This document shows positions 1 to 11,724 of a stretch of 64,000 bases of DNA, in pieces; positions within the stretch are counted from its first letter, which is position 1, and each line of letters begins with the position of its first letter. A program made the translations under genes and the position numbers. Source of the DNA: an uncultured Clostridia bacterium (GTDB lineage: Bacteria > Bacillota > Clostridia > UBA1381); contig CANRJY010000010.1 of assembly GCA_947631085.1 (NCBI GenBank), positions 1-64,000 of the forward strand, given 5' to 3'. Under the pieces are notes generated by a model that was given only the letters and a program-made list of their open reading frames with translations, had not been told where the DNA came from and made no database searches.

Positions 1-103
1 TTTATTTTTTATCCTGTTTCAAAATTTTTCATCTTTTTCTCCTTTTCCTATTGACTTTTAATAGTTAGTCTTTCTTATTTCACCTACAATTGTCATTAAG
101 TAT

Positions 104-132
104 ATAATAACATACATACCGACAAATGTCAA
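104..132 (-). promoter_or_regulatory. sigma-A promoter pointing off the left edge
   Basis: Read on the minus strand: TTGACA (127-132), 17-base spacer, TATTAT (104-109). A good Shine-Dalgarno followed by ATG lies at 30-32, but that frame stops after seven codons. The gene served must lie beyond the left edge, or the mini-ORF is a leader. Confidence 0.6.
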
Positions 133-144
133 TATGGATTTTAT

Positions 145-176
145 AAAAAAACCGCGCATGAAAAATGCGCGGGTTT
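145..176 (-). terminator. Rho-independent terminator of the NUDIX gene
   Basis: A GC-rich stem (arms 151-159 and 165-174, one bulge) is followed on the minus strand by a run of T. It lies about 25 bases after the NUDIX stop codon. Confidence 0.8.
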
Positions 177-199
177 GCTGTCATTATTTATTTTGGCGG

Positions 200-736
200 T
201 TATCCCAAGATTGCCTTTGCCTTAAGTATCGCGATAGCGGTTTTCGCGTCGATTATTTCGTTGTTCATAACCATTTCGTAAAGCCTGTCGAGCTTCATTT
301 TATGGACGTTCAAAAACTCGCCCTCGTCGAGGTGCTGTCCCTTGTATGTCAAGTTCTGCGCCAAATACAGATGCAGCTTTTCCTCGCAATAGCCCGGAGT
401 CGCGTAATACGCGCCGAGATAAGTAAAATCCTTCGCCTCGTAGCCCGTTTCCTCGGTAAGCTCGCGTCTGCCCGCCGCTTCAGGGTCGTTTTCGTCCTTT
501 TCAAGCTTGCCCGCGGGAATTTCAAGCATCATGCACCGCGCCGCTATTCTGTACTGCGACACCATGAACACTTCCCTGTCCTCCGTTACCGCTATAACGC
601 CGACGCCGCCGTGGTGCGCGACGAGTTCGCGAAGCGCCGTCGAGCCGTCCGGCATGAGAACGGTATCCTCACGCACGTCAATAATTCTTCCTTTATGAAT
701 TTCTCTTGTCGCGATTGTCTTTTCCTCAAAATTCAT
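200..736 (-). CDS. NUDIX hydrolase, ADP-ribose pyrophosphatase type
   Basis: A 178-residue protein. The NUDIX box is complete at about residues 76-98: G76, then the GRRELTEETGY core with its two metal-binding glutamates. ADP-sugar pyrophosphatases of this group split ADP-ribose into AMP and ribose 5-phosphate and are usually cytoplasmic dimers. The sequence IPAGKLE just before the box and a proline-containing loop after it fit the ADPRase subgroup rather than MutT. The gene stands alone, with its own promoter at 791-819 and a terminator at 145-176. The exact substrate cannot be read from sequence; other ADP-sugars are possible. Confidence 0.88.
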   Translation of the reverse strand: MNFEEKTIATREIHKGRIIDVREDTVLMPDGSTALRELVAHHGGVGVIAVTEDREVFMVSQYRIAARCMMLEIPAGKLEKDENDPEAAGRRELTEETGYEAKDFTYLGAYYATPGYCEEKLHLYLAQNLTYKGQHLDEGEFLNVHKMKLDRLYEMVMNNEIIDAKTAIAILKAKAILG

Positions 737-790
737 ACAATTTTTTGCCCCTTTTCTGATTTCGTAATTATTTTAGCGTTAATATCGCTT

Positions 791-819
791 ATTATAACCC
801 CTATTTTTCAAATAGTCAA
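791..819 (-). promoter_or_regulatory. sigma-A promoter of the NUDIX gene
   Basis: On the minus strand: TTGACT (814-819), 17-base spacer, TATAAT (791-796). It is about 55 bases upstream of the start codon. Confidence 0.75.
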
Positions 820-1046
820 TCGCCGCGTAAAATTTTGTCGATTTTGCATAATGATTTAATCAAATTTTAAAGGCAAATTCCGCTTTTTTCCGGCGGTATA
901 CAATAAAATACCGCCTATTCACGTTCAAAACCGCGCGCTATATCCCCCCCGATTATCGTCGGCGAGGAAGGCAACCGCAAGGGCTCTTTTAATAACGCTC
1001 ATTTGTTTTTTGCGCCGTCTCCTTTCTTTAATTTTTCAAAAAAGCA
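820..1046. other. Gene-free spacer between divergent NUDIX and lexA promoters
   Basis: About 230 bases lie between the two divergent promoters. I see no ORF with a ribosome binding site, no strong hairpin and no repeat here. Confidence 0.5.
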
Positions 1047-1058
1047 AAACATTTGTTT
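1047..1058. promoter_or_regulatory. Possible LexA (SOS) box
   Basis: AAACATTTGTTT is a near-palindrome close to the Gram-positive SOS box (GAAC-N4-GTTC). It overlaps the -35 element of the lexA promoter, where autorepression would be expected. The outer bases are weak matches, so this is a suggestion. Confidence 0.45.
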
Positions 1059-1085
1059 GACATTTCCGTCCGCTTCTGTTATACT
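1057..1085 (+). promoter_or_regulatory. sigma-A promoter of lexA
   Basis: TTGACA (1057-1062), 17-base spacer, TATACT (1080-1085), about 34 bases before the lexA ATG. Confidence 0.8.
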
Positions 1086-1118
1086 GTATGTAAGAACAAA
1101 TAAGCGGGGGCAATTATC

Positions 1119-1745
1119 ATGGCTAAAGTTACCGAAAAAGATTATCAAATTATGGATTTCATACACGAACAAATCTCACTGCGCGGCTTCCCGCCGACAG
1201 TGCGCGAGATTTGCGACGCGGTCGGACTTACCTCCACCGCCACCGTTCACGCGCGGCTGAAAAAGCTTGAAGGTCTCGGCTATATAGCCAAGGAAACCTC
1301 CAAAAACCGTTCAATGCGGCTTGTGAACTATAAGCCGGAGAATGCGGATGAAACAGGTGCCGACGATAAGTACCTTGAGGTACCAATATACGGCAAGGTT
1401 ACCGCCGGTATGCCGATTACCGCCATTCAGGATAATACGGAGACCTTTCCGCTGCCGATGGATTTCGCGAAGAATAAAGACCTTTTTATGCTAAAGGTTC
1501 GGGGCGAGTCTATGATCAACGCAGCTATTCTCGACGGCGATTATATTATCGTCCGTCAGCAGCCGACCGCGCAGAACGGCGATATTGTTGTCGCGCTTGT
1601 AAATGACGACGAGGCGACCGTTAAAACCTTTTATAAGGAAAACGGTCATTTCCGTCTCCAGCCCGAAAATGACAGTATGGAGCCGATTATAGTTGACGAG
1701 CTTTCGATTATCGGTAAAGTTGTCGGCGTTTTTCGCAGGTTTTAG
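1119..1745 (+). CDS. lexA: LexA repressor
   Basis: SOS-response repressor with autoprotease activity, 208 residues, the usual length. The N-terminal winged helix-turn-helix covers about residues 1-70 (FPPTVREICDAVGL is the recognition region). The C-terminal S24 peptidase domain has the Ala96-Gly97 self-cleavage site (VTAGMP), the nucleophile Ser131 (GESM) and the general base Lys169 (ATVKTF). All catalytic parts are present, so it should respond to RecA filaments. A possible LexA box overlaps its own promoter. metK follows but has a separate promoter starting one base after the lexA stop codon. Confidence 0.97.
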   Translation: MAKVTEKDYQIMDFIHEQISLRGFPPTVREICDAVGLTSTATVHARLKKLEGLGYIAKETSKNRSMRLVNYKPENADETGADDKYLEVPIYGKVTAGMPITAIQDNTETFPLPMDFAKNKDLFMLKVRGESMINAAILDGDYIIVRQQPTAQNGDIVVALVNDDEATVKTFYKENGHFRLQPENDSMEPIIVDELSIIGKVVGVFRRF

Positions 1746-1774
1746 TTGACATTACACGCTTTTTGCGTTACAAT
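1746..1774 (+). promoter_or_regulatory. sigma-A promoter of metK
   Basis: TTGACA (1746-1751), 17-base spacer, TACAAT (1769-1774). Only about 25 bases separate the likely start of transcription from ATG, so there is no room for a SAM riboswitch. Confidence 0.8.
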
Positions 1775-1806
1775 AGTGTAAATAATCACATAAGGAGGAT
1801 GTTTTC

Positions 1807-2994
1807 ATGGGTACAAAGAGATTATTCACTTCGGAATCAGTAACGGAAGGTCATCCGGATAAAATATGCGATCAAATTTCCGATGCGATTTTAGATGAAA
1901 TTATAAAGAAAGACCCGACCGCGCGCGTAGCATGCGAAACCACATGCACGACCGGAATCATCTCGATAATGGGCGAGATCACAACCGAATGTTATGTCGA
2001 TTTTCCAAAAATAGCCCGCCAGGTCGTGCTTGATATAGGTTACGACAGAGCGAAGTACGGCTTCGACGGCACAACCTGCGCGGTTGTAACCGCTATCGAC
2101 GAGCAGTCGCCCGATATTGCTCAGGGCGTTAATTCCGGCTACGAGAATCGTGAGCAGGGCGAAAATGACGATGATAACTCCATCGGCGCGGGCGATCAGG
2201 GCATGATGTTCGGCTACGCCTGCACGGAAACGTCCGAGCTTATGCCGATGGCGATTTCTTTGGCGCACAAAATGGCAAAAAAACTGACAGAGGTGCGTAA
2301 AGAAGGCGTACTTGATTATCTGCGCCCCGACGGCAAAACACAGGTGACAGTCGAATATGACGGTGACAAACCCGTCAGAATAGACACAGTTGTTGTTTCG
2401 AGCCAGCATTCACCCGAGGTTGACATAAATAAGCTTAGACGCGATATAAAGCGCGAAGTAATCATGCCGGTGCTCCCCGCCGATTTGGTTGACGAGAACA
2501 CCAAGTTCTTCATAAATCCGACAGGGCGCTTCGTTATAGGCGGTCCCGCCGGCGACAGCGGACTGACCGGCAGAAAAATTATCGTGGACACATACGGCGG
2601 CTATGCAGGTCACGGCGGCGGCGCTTTTTCCGGCAAAGACCCGACCAAGGTTGACAGAAGCGCGGCTTACGCGGCGCGGTGGGTAGCGAAAAATATCGTA
2701 GCCGCGGGACTTGCTTCAAAATGTCAGGTCCAGCTTGCGTACGCCATAGGCGTGGCGCGTCCCGTTTCGATTTCAGTTGACACCTACGGAACATCAACCG
2801 TTTCCGAGGAGAAAATCGAAAAAGCGGTTGAAAAGGTATTTGACTTAAGACCAAATTCGATCATAAAAGCTCTCGATTTACGCAAACCCATATACAGAAA
2901 TCTCGCCGCATACGGTCATATGGGACGCGAGGATTTGGATGTGTCATGGGAAAGAACAAACATGGTCGACGCGCTCAGGGAAGCCGTAAAATAA
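1807..2994 (+). CDS. metK: S-adenosylmethionine synthase
   Basis: Makes S-adenosylmethionine from methionine and ATP, supplying most methyl groups in the cell. At 395 residues it has the family length. The methionine-binding GHPDK signature is near residue 15, the [15 protein letters not shown]-site motif near residue 125 and the glycine-rich GGGAFSGKD phosphate loop near residue 270. A strong AAGGAGG ribosome site precedes ATG. It has its own promoter and a strong terminator at 3030-3057, so it is a single-gene unit. Confidence 0.98.
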   Translation: MGTKRLFTSESVTEGHPDKICDQISDAILDEIIKKDPTARVACETTCTTGIISIMGEITTECYVDFPKIARQVVLDIGYDRAKYGFDGTTCAVVTAIDEQSPDIAQGVNSGYENREQGENDDDNSIGAGDQGMMFGYACTETSELMPMAISLAHKMAKKLTEVRKEGVLDYLRPDGKTQVTVEYDGDKPVRIDTVVVSSQHSPEVDINKLRRDIKREVIMPVLPADLVDENTKFFINPTGRFVIGGPAGDSGLTGRKIIVDTYGGYAGHGGGAFSGKDPTKVDRSAAYAARWVAKNIVAAGLASKCQVQLAYAIGVARPVSISVDTYGTSTVSEEKIEKAVEKVFDLRPNSIIKALDLRKPIYRNLAAYGHMGREDLDVSWERTNMVDALREAVK

Positions 2995-3029
2995 AGCGGG
3001 AAAACCCGCCGAAAAATTAAAAACAACGA

Positions 3030-3057
3030 GAAGGCGGATTTTCCGCCTTCCGTTTTT
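3030..3057 (+). terminator. Rho-independent terminator of metK
   Basis: A perfect 9-bp stem (3030-3038 with 3042-3050) and three-base loop, then CGTTTTTATT. Confidence 0.85.
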
Positions 3058-3146
3058 ATTGTTTTTGCGTTACAAAAAATTCGAAAATTTATTTATAATT
3101 TTTTACAAAAATTTCATAAAAAACAGTAGTAATCGTCCTGAATATG

Positions 3147-3155
3147 TGTTATAAT
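3147..3155 (+). promoter_or_regulatory. Extended -10 promoter of secA
   Basis: TGTTATAAT is an extended -10 element (TGn plus TATAAT). There is no good -35. It lies about 60 bases before the secA start. Confidence 0.55.
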
Positions 3156-3217
3156 AGGAATGATATAATGAATTTTTGCGTGCCTGTCAGAGCGGTCACG
3201 CTGAACGGAGGAAAAAA

Positions 3218-5944
<2,727 letters not shown>

Positions 5945-5945
5945 A

Positions 5946-6099
5946 GGCGTGCGCGTCCGCACGCCGCCCGAAACTCCGTTTCGGGCAATCTCAGAATGGA
6001 GAAGATAAAAAAGTTCCCGAGGAAACTTTTTTATCATTGATGTTTGCTGACGCGCATGTCGTCAGCAAACCATACGAAACGGCATAAAGCCGTTCCGTA
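5946..6099. repeat. Cluster of five consecutive hairpins after secA
   Basis: Five inverted repeats follow each other: 5946-5965 (8-bp arms GGCGTGCG/CGCACGCC), 5966-5986 (GCCCGAAA/TTTCGGGC), 6007-6032 (A/T-flanked and terminator-like), 6043-6069 (TTTGCTGAC/GTCAGCAAA) and 6073-6099 (10-bp stem, one mismatch). The third probably ends the secA transcript. The others are unexplained. Confidence 0.7.
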
Positions 6100-6148
6100 C
6101 ACGCGCTGAATTGTAATTTATCACCCCCGCCGAAAGGAAGCGGATAAT

Positions 6149-6448
6149 ATGAAAAAATACAAAATCATGGGCATCGCCGTAATCGTATTCATTGTATTGG
6201 CGGTTGTTACGCTGTCTCTCGGACCTACATGGAACGTCGGTTCGGGCGAGAAATCGGAAAATCCCGCGGCGGACGTCATGCTGTGGGTTACGTTCGGATA
6301 TGTTGTTGCTGCGGCTGCCGCGGGCGTGGGGTATAAGATATACGCGCTTATAAAATATAAGCTGCTCCACAAAAAGCGCGAGGAGGATACATTGGAGTTC
6401 GCCGTAAAAAACCGCAGCAAGGATTATAGGGATAAAATAAACTATTAA
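6149..6448 (+). CDS. Small two-span membrane protein, function unknown
   Basis: A 99-residue protein I do not recognise. Hydrophobic segments at about residues 7-25 and 44-67 are likely membrane spans, joined by a short glycine/serine-rich loop that would face outside. The C-terminal 30 residues are highly charged (KKREED, NRSKDYRDK) and probably cytoplasmic. An AAAGGAAG ribosome site precedes ATG. The stop codon is only 15 bases before prfB, so the two are likely co-transcribed; nothing suggests a role in translation termination. Confidence 0.75.
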   Translation: MKKYKIMGIAVIVFIVLAVVTLSLGPTWNVGSGEKSENPAADVMLWVTFGYVVAAAAAGVGYKIYALIKYKLLHKKREEDTLEFAVKNRSKDYRDKINY

Positions 6449-6463
6449 AAGGAAGTGAATAAA

Positions 6464-7583
6464 ATGCTTGAATACGAGCAATACAGACTCGAATTGCAGG
6501 GTTTGGAAGAAAATATACACGAATTGAGGGATGCACTTTGACATCGCCGGAGCTACTTCGGAGGCGGAAAAGTTAGAGGCTGAAAGCGCTCAGCCGGACT
6601 TCTGGAACGACATGGAAAATTCTCAGAAGGTTTTGCAGAAAATAAAGCAGTTAAAAGCGAAAATACAGTCATACGAGGGACTTGAAACGCAGTGGGAGGA
6701 CACTCTCATTCTCATAGACCTCGCAAACGAGGAAAACGATGAATCAATGCTTGACGAGGTAACGAACGCGGTCAAGTCGATAAAATCGAAAATCGACACC
6801 ATGACGCTCGAAACACTCTTGAGCGGTCAGTACGACTCGTCAAACGCCATCATCACGCTCCACGCGGGCGCGGGCGGCACGGAGGCGCAGGACTGGTGTC
6901 AGATGCTTCTCCGAATGTATCAGATGTGGGCGCAGAAAAACGGATATGAAACGGAAATCATGGACTCGCTCGACGGCGAGGAAGCGGGGCTTAAAAGCTG
7001 CACAATGGAGGTGCGCGGGCTTAACGCCTACGGATATTTAAAGGCGGAAAAGGGTGTTCACAGACTTGTCCGCATTTCGCCGTTCAACAGCGCGGGAAAG
7101 CGAATGACGTCGTTCGCGTCGGTTGAGGTAATGCCTGAGCTGGACGATGACGTTGAGGTCGATATCCGTCCCGAGGACATAGAAATGGAGGCGTTCCGCG
7201 CGTCGGGCGCGGGCGGTCAGCACATAAACAAGACCTCGTCGGCGGTAAGACTTACGCATAAGCCGACGGGAATAGTCGTGTCGTGTCAGACGCAGCGTTC
7301 GCAGTTCCAAAACCGCGACTACGCCATGAAGATGCTCAAAGCCAAGCTCGTCGAGCTTGCGGAGCAGCAACAGAAGGAGAAAATCGCCGACATTCAGGGA
7401 ACGCAGATGGATAACGGCTGGGGCAGCCAGATCCGCTCGTACGTTTTCCAGCCGTACACAATGGTAAAGGATCTGCGAACGAGCTTTGAAGTGGGCAATA
7501 TCGGCGCCGTTATGGACGGCGAGCTGAACGGATTTATAAACGCTTACTTAAAAGCCGCCAGTCTCGGACAGTTAAAGAAATAA
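6464..7583 (+). CDS. prfB: Peptide chain release factor 2, with programmed +1 frameshift
   Basis: RF2 releases the finished protein at UGA and UAA codons. The zero frame starts at ATG 6464 and reads 25 codons to CTT, then meets an in-frame TGA at 6539-6541. Translation continues in the +1 frame from GAC at 6540, giving 372 residues in total. The release-factor signature follows: the SPF anticodon-like tripeptide (ISPFNSAG) and the catalytic GGQ loop (GAGGQHINK). The site gives autoregulation: low RF2 slows UGA recognition and favours the shift. ATG 6531 in the +1 frame is not a real start because it would remove the N-terminal helix. Confidence 0.95.
6527..6542 (+). promoter_or_regulatory. 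RF2 programmed frameshift site
   Basis: AGGG (6527-6530) acts as an internal Shine-Dalgarno, followed at the canonical spacing by CTT TGA C (6536-6542). This matches the E. coli arrangement of AGG, two codons, CTT, TGA, C. Confidence 0.93.
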
Positions 7584-7587
7584 AAAA

Positions 7588-7612
7588 GCCGAGGGATTTT
7601 CCCTCGGTTTTT
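7588..7612. terminator. Bidirectional terminator between prfB and the convergent membrane gene
   Basis: An 8-bp stem (7589-7596 with 7600-7607) is flanked by A6 on the left and T5 on the right, so it can work on both strands. Confidence 0.85.
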
Positions 7613-7910
7613 AAAACATTGTTATCAGAAATACAATACTCATCGCCATGAATACCACATGCACCCAAAACAGCACCGCCGCGGCGGTGTTTCTCTCATC
7701 AGCCAAGCATTGTTTTATCAGCTTTATAAGTATCAGCGCCGCACCGCAAATCACAGCCGGCGCGAAGAAATACGCTAACAGTCCGCTGCCGTTATTGGTA
7801 TTCATCAAAACAAACCTGAGCACGACGACAAAATACGCTCCGCCGCTCAGCAGGGCAAAAATCAGCAAGCCCCATGTGTTTTTTAAAAGATTTAAGATTT
7901 GATTGTTCAT
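7611..7910 (-). CDS. Small three-span membrane protein, function unknown
   Basis: A 99-residue protein with three clear hydrophobic segments at about residues 12-34, 43-64 and 76-98, joined by short polar loops. I do not recognise the family and see no catalytic motif. A GGAGATAAAA ribosome site precedes ATG. Its stop codon sits in the T run of the prfB terminator and it converges with prfB. yebC lies upstream on the same strand, with a terminator-like hairpin between them. Confidence 0.7.
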   Translation of the reverse strand: MNNQILNLLKNTWGLLIFALLSGGAYFVVVLRFVLMNTNNGSGLLAYFFAPAVICGAALILIKLIKQCLADERNTAAAVLFWVHVVFMAMSIVFLITMF

Positions 7911-7946
7911 TTTTATCTCCTAAGCACAAAACAATTAGCTTGAAAG

Positions 7947-7976
7947 AAAATCGTTCAGATTGAGCCGGACGATTTT
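7947..7976 (-). terminator. Terminator after yebC
   Basis: The stem AAAATCGT/ACGATTTT (7947-7954 with 7969-7976) has a 14-base loop and is followed on the minus strand by TTTTCTTTC. It starts two bases beyond the yebC stop. Confidence 0.6.
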
Positions 7977-7978
7977 AC

Positions 7979-8719
7979 TCAAGCGTCCTCGTCCGGAGCG
8001 TCCCAGTTGTGATATACATTCTGCACATCGTCGTTGTCCTCAAGCTGGTCGAGCATTTTCTGCATCTGAATTATCTGCTTTTCGTCGGTAAGCTCCGTCA
8101 TTGTCTGCGGAACCATGCTTATTTCAGCCGACGACAGCGTATATTTCGCTTCAAGCGCTTCTCTTACAGCGCTGAAATCCTCGGGCGACGTTGTTATCTC
8201 AAAGCAGCCGTCGTCCGCCTCGATATCGTCCGCGCCGGCTTCGAGTGCGTCCATTGTTATTTCGTCCTCGTCTATTTCCTCGTCCTCGTTATCGACGACT
8301 ATCACGCCCTTGCGGTCGAACATAAAGCTTACGCAGCCGTTCTGTCCGAGGTTGCCTCCGAATTTATCGAACGCATGACGCACATCCGCCGCCGTTCTGT
8401 TGCGGTTGTCCGTAAGCGCGTCCACTATTACCGCCACGCCGCTCGGTCCGTAGCCCTCGTAGGTGATGCTTTCGTAATTTTCCGTATCGGAATTGCCCGA
8501 CGCTTTTTTTATCGTGCGATTGATGTTGTCGTTGGGCATATTGTTCGCTCTCGCCTTTGCGATTACATCCTTAAGGCTTGAGTTGTTATCCGGATCGGGA
8601 CCGCCCGCCTTTACCGCGACTATTATCTCACGCGCGATTTTTGTAAAGATTTTCGCTCTCTGAGCATCATTCGCGCCCTTTTTGCGCTTTATCGTACTCC
8701 ATTTTGAATGTCCTGACAT
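7979..8719 (-). CDS. YebC/TACO1-family regulatory protein
   Basis: A 246-residue member of the YebC family, identified by the invariant N-terminus [15 protein letters not shown] and the ANNMPNDNI block near residue 57. Some members bind DNA as regulators (PmpR); more recent work ties others to translation of proline-rich stretches, as for mitochondrial TACO1. A run of acidic residues near the middle ([11 protein letters not shown]) is typical of the C-terminal domain. It stands alone in this window, away from ruvC, its frequent neighbour elsewhere. Confidence 0.93.
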   Translation of the reverse strand: MSGHSKWSTIKRKKGANDAQRAKIFTKIAREIIVAVKAGGPDPDNNSSLKDVIAKARANNMPNDNINRTIKKASGNSDTENYESITYEGYGPSGVAVIVDALTDNRNRTAADVRHAFDKFGGNLGQNGCVSFMFDRKGVIVVDNEDEEIDEDEITMDALEAGADDIEADDGCFEITTSPEDFSAVREALEAKYTLSSAEISMVPQTMTELTDEKQIIQMQKMLDQLEDNDDVQNVYHNWDAPDEDA

Positions 8720-8759
8720 AATTAAAAACTCCTTTTTTATTCTTATCTAAGATATTCTA

Positions 8760-9836
8760 TCACATCTGCGCCGATTTTTCAATACTTTTTGCCCTCGGAC
8801 TTAATAATTTCAGTATAAATCCCGAAATTATGTGTACTAAGAAAGACATTATGAGCGTTCCGACCAAAATCCCCGCGAAAAACAGCGCGTCATTATCAAA
8901 AATTTCAGGCGCTAAATCGTGCCAGACGCCCATTTTGAGCCATGCTATCCACAGTCCGTGCGTCAGATAAATTTCAAGCGACATATTGCCGAAAAAATTA
9001 ATAATCGGGTTCTTAATTTTAATTTTCATCGAAATAACGGCAAGCATGACGGAAAACATAGTTGTTCCGACCGCCGATATGATAATCTGCGCTAATTTTG
9101 TATCATCATTCCATATGCAACAGCATCCGTAGCTCAGTACTGTCGCCATTATAACGCACAGTGCTTTGAGCGGGTATCCGCGCGAGAAAAATCTTCGGAA
9201 TCTATTCTTGTGAGCGCACAGCCACATTCCGACTGCGAAGGACGGACATGATTTATACCACCATGACCCGAATCCGAGCCTATTCATCACAATCATGTAA
9301 ATCACAACACATACCGCCATCACAAAAGGCAGCCGACGCGCCGCGAATAATTTGGCGCACAGAAAAAAGCATATATATAGTATCAGAATAGCTGTCACAT
9401 ACCAAAGACTCGTATTCCAACCGAAATATGAGAGAATGATCTCCCTTACCGGAGGGTGATTTGTATTTATGTAAAAAAGATTGACGATATAATACGGCAC
9501 GAGAATCGAAGGCATCCTTTTTCGAAAAAAGCTCTTCAGATACCCCTTTTTATTCATAACGCCGTATTGAAGTCCATAACCCGATACGAAAAAAAATCCG
9601 GCAACCATCAATGCGCCGGCATTCTTGAATATAAGAAGCGCGCGGAATGTATCTCCCAAATAAGAGCAAATATGAGAAAACAGTATGAAAATGGCTCCCA
9701 TTCCCTTTATGCTGCGCGTTCGGGCTACCGAAAAATAATTGTTAAACAGCTTACCCCTTTCCGCCGGTTTTATTCTCCATAAAAGAATAAAAAGCGAAAA
9801 CACTATTATGGCAGCCGATACCACTGTGTTTATCAT
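8760..9836 (-). CDS. Acyltransferase 3 family membrane protein
   Basis: A multi-spanning membrane protein of about 358 residues with roughly ten hydrophobic segments. The first third carries an R-SIKGMGAIFILFS-H pattern, the Arg-x(n)-His arrangement on which acyltransferase-3 (OafA/WecH type) enzymes rely to move an acetyl or other acyl group onto surface sugars. The ATG at 9836 is preferred because AAAGGA lies nine bases upstream; an in-frame TTG at 9845 overlaps that site. The acceptor is unknown, and no polysaccharide gene is adjacent. Confidence 0.85.
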   Translation of the reverse strand: MINTVVSAAIIVFSLFILLWRIKPAERGKLFNNYFSVARTRSIKGMGAIFILFSHICSYLGDTFRALLIFKNAGALMVAGFFFVSGYGLQYGVMNKKGYLKSFFRKRMPSILVPYYIVNLFYINTNHPPVREIILSYFGWNTSLWYVTAILILYICFFLCAKLFAARRLPFVMAVCVVIYMIVMNRLGFGSWWYKSCPSFAVGMWLCAHKNRFRRFFSRGYPLKALCVIMATVLSYGCCCIWNDDTKLAQIIISAVGTTMFSVMLAVISMKIKIKNPIINFFGNMSLEIYLTHGLWIAWLKMGVWHDLAPEIFDNDALFFAGILVGTLIMSFLVHIISGFILKLLSPRAKSIEKSAQM

Positions 9837-9937
9837 AAAGATCAATCCTTTTTCAAATTCCGTCTTTTATTTTACCATACTCGACAGTGTTTGTAAAGAT
9901 ATTAATTCAAAGACATCTATATTTAACCCTATAAATC

Positions 9938-9967
9938 TTGACTTTTCATGTAAATTAATGATATACT
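9938..9967 (+). promoter_or_regulatory. sigma-A promoter of the amylase gene
   Basis: TTGACT (9938-9943), 18-base spacer, TATACT (9962-9967), 32 bases before ATG. Confidence 0.7.
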
Positions 9968-9999
9968 GTTAAATATAAGTTTATAAGGAGGCATTTATC

Positions 10000-11310
10000 A
10001 TGTGGAGTGACAAAAGCGTGTTTTATCAGATATACCCGCTTGGCTTCTGCGGCGCGCCGTTTGAAAACGACGGTGTTCAGGAGCATAGAATTTTAAAGGT
10101 AACAGACTGGATAGAGCATATAAAAAAACTCGGCGCGGACGCTATTTATTTTTCGCCCGTATTTGAGTCGGACACACACGGCTATAACACGCGCGATTAC
10201 AAAAAAATTGACTGCCGCTTGGGTACGAATGAAGATTTTAAAAAGGTGTGCGAGGAATTGCACAAAAACGAAATAAAGGTCGTGCTCGACGGCGTGTTTA
10301 ATCATGTCGGACGCGGCTTTTGGGCATTTCGGGATGTGCTGCAAAACCGCGAAAATTCCCGATACCGCGATTGGTTCCATATCAGCTTTGACGGCAACTC
10401 GCACTACAATGACGGACTGTGGTACGAGGGCTGGGAAGGCAATTATGATTTGGTAAAGCTCAATCTTCACAACGAGGAGGTTATAAATCACATTCTCGAC
10501 GCAGTGAAATATTGGGTCGACGAGTTCGATATTGACGGGCTGCGGCTCGACGTGGCGTACTGTCTTGACAGGGACTTTTTAAAAAGGCTGCGTTGGTTCA
10601 CGGGGACGCTCAAGGACGAGTTCCTGCTTCTCGGAGAGCTGCTGCACGGTGACTACAATCAGTTCGTAAACGACGAAATGTGCCACAGCTGCACGAATTA
10701 CGAGTGCTACAAGGGCGTATATTCAAGCTTCAACAGCATGAATATGTTTGAAATCGTCCATTCGCTTTTACGGCAGTTCGGTCCGGAAAACTGGACATTA
10801 TACAAGGGCAAGCACCTGCTTAGCTTCGTCGATAATCATGATGTGAGCAGAATTGCGAGTATTTTGCAAAATCCCGCTCACTTGCCGCTCGTATACGCGA
10901 TGATATTCGGTATGCCCGGTATTCCTTGCGTTTACTACGGCAGTGAATGGGGCGCAAAGGCGAACAAAAGCGAGGGCGATCCGGCGCTTCGCGCGTGCTT
11001 CGACGAGCCTGTCGAAAACGAGCTGACAGAATGGATCTCAAAGCTCGCGAACGCACATAAAAACAGCGACGCGCTTGTTAACGGTGCATTCCGTTCGGTT
11101 GTATTGCAGAACAAATACTGCATATTCGAGCGCAAAACAGACAGCGAGCGCGTAATGGTCGCTATCAACGCGAGCGATGAAACCGTTGTCGCACATTTTG
11201 ACGCGGGCTGCGGCACCGCTGTGGATTTAATTACAGGCGAGCCGCACGATTTCGGCGGAGGCAGCGAGCTGCCGCCGTACAGCGCGCGCTATTGGAAAAT
11301 GGAAAAATAA
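10000..11310 (+). CDS. GH13 alpha-amylase family enzyme (maltodextrin-acting)
   Basis: A 436-residue glycoside hydrolase family 13 enzyme with a (beta/alpha)8 barrel and a small C-terminal beta domain. Conserved regions are visible: DGVFNHVG, the nucleophile in GLRLDVAYC, the acid/base Glu in LLGELLHGD and the third acid in FVDNHDVSR. No signal peptide is seen, so it works in the cytoplasm, probably on maltodextrins or cyclodextrins. It is short for the family and lacks the N-terminal domain of neopullulanases. malQ in the same window would handle related substrates. GGAGGC precedes ATG. Confidence 0.9.
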   Translation: MWSDKSVFYQIYPLGFCGAPFENDGVQEHRILKVTDWIEHIKKLGADAIYFSPVFESDTHGYNTRDYKKIDCRLGTNEDFKKVCEELHKNEIKVVLDGVFNHVGRGFWAFRDVLQNRENSRYRDWFHISFDGNSHYNDGLWYEGWEGNYDLVKLNLHNEEVINHILDAVKYWVDEFDIDGLRLDVAYCLDRDFLKRLRWFTGTLKDEFLLLGELLHGDYNQFVNDEMCHSCTNYECYKGVYSSFNSMNMFEIVHSLLRQFGPENWTLYKGKHLLSFVDNHDVSRIASILQNPAHLPLVYAMIFGMPGIPCVYYGSEWGAKANKSEGDPALRACFDEPVENELTEWISKLANAHKNSDALVNGAFRSVVLQNKYCIFERKTDSERVMVAINASDETVVAHFDAGCGTAVDLITGEPHDFGGGSELPPYSARYWKMEK

Positions 11311-11330
11311 TTATATTTAATCTATAACAG

Positions 11331-11373
11331 ATACGGCGCAAACGATTTTAACATTCGTCTGCGCCGTATTTTA
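11331..11373. terminator. Bidirectional terminator after the amylase gene
   Basis: A perfect 10-bp stem (ATACGGCGCA at 11331-11340 with its complement at 11360-11369), extended by ACGA/TCGT, then TTTTAATT. Confidence 0.85.
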
Positions 11374-11386
11374 ATTCTGTCGGTTA

Positions 11387-11590
11387 TCAGCCGTTTTTAA
11401 CGACCGGTGTACGCTGGAACAGCAAGCTTATGCACCACAAGCCGGCAAGTCCCACGATCACATATATAATACGCGAAACAACAGCCATCTGCCCGCCGAA
11501 TACCGCGCCGACGAGATCATATCCGAAAAGACCTATCAGCAGCCAGTTCAGCGCGCCGATGATGACTAATACCAAAGAAAGTTTATTCAT
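11387..11590 (-). CDS. DUF378 family small membrane protein (YuzA-like)
   Basis: A 67-residue protein with two membrane helices. The pattern IIGALNWLLIGLFGYDLVG followed by IIYVIVGLAGLW is the DUF378 signature seen in Bacillus YuzA. Function is unknown. The frame is open to an ATG at 11608, but AGGAGGT overlaps that codon and is correctly spaced for the ATG at 11590, which is the start chosen here. It converges on the amylase gene across a shared terminator. Confidence 0.88.
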   Translation of the reverse strand: MNKLSLVLVIIGALNWLLIGLFGYDLVGAVFGGQMAVVSRIIYVIVGLAGLWCISLLFQRTPVVKNG

Positions 11591-11724
11591 ATTACTACCT
11601 CCTGACATATTGTATACTTGTACGTTTCTATTTTTTACAATCTTCCCGATATTACACGAGGTAATATTTCCCTCTTTTGAAAAATAAATTAAAATATAAG
11701 CGTCTGAATCGAGGTGTTTTGGCT

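Noticed and set aside
9-32. A seven-codon ORF with a good ribosome site at the left edge
   Set aside because: Too short to call and its continuation is not visible; kept only as a note on the left-edge promoter.
1746-1806. SAM riboswitch before metK
   Set aside because: The promoter is only about 30 bases from the start codon, so no aptamer can fit.
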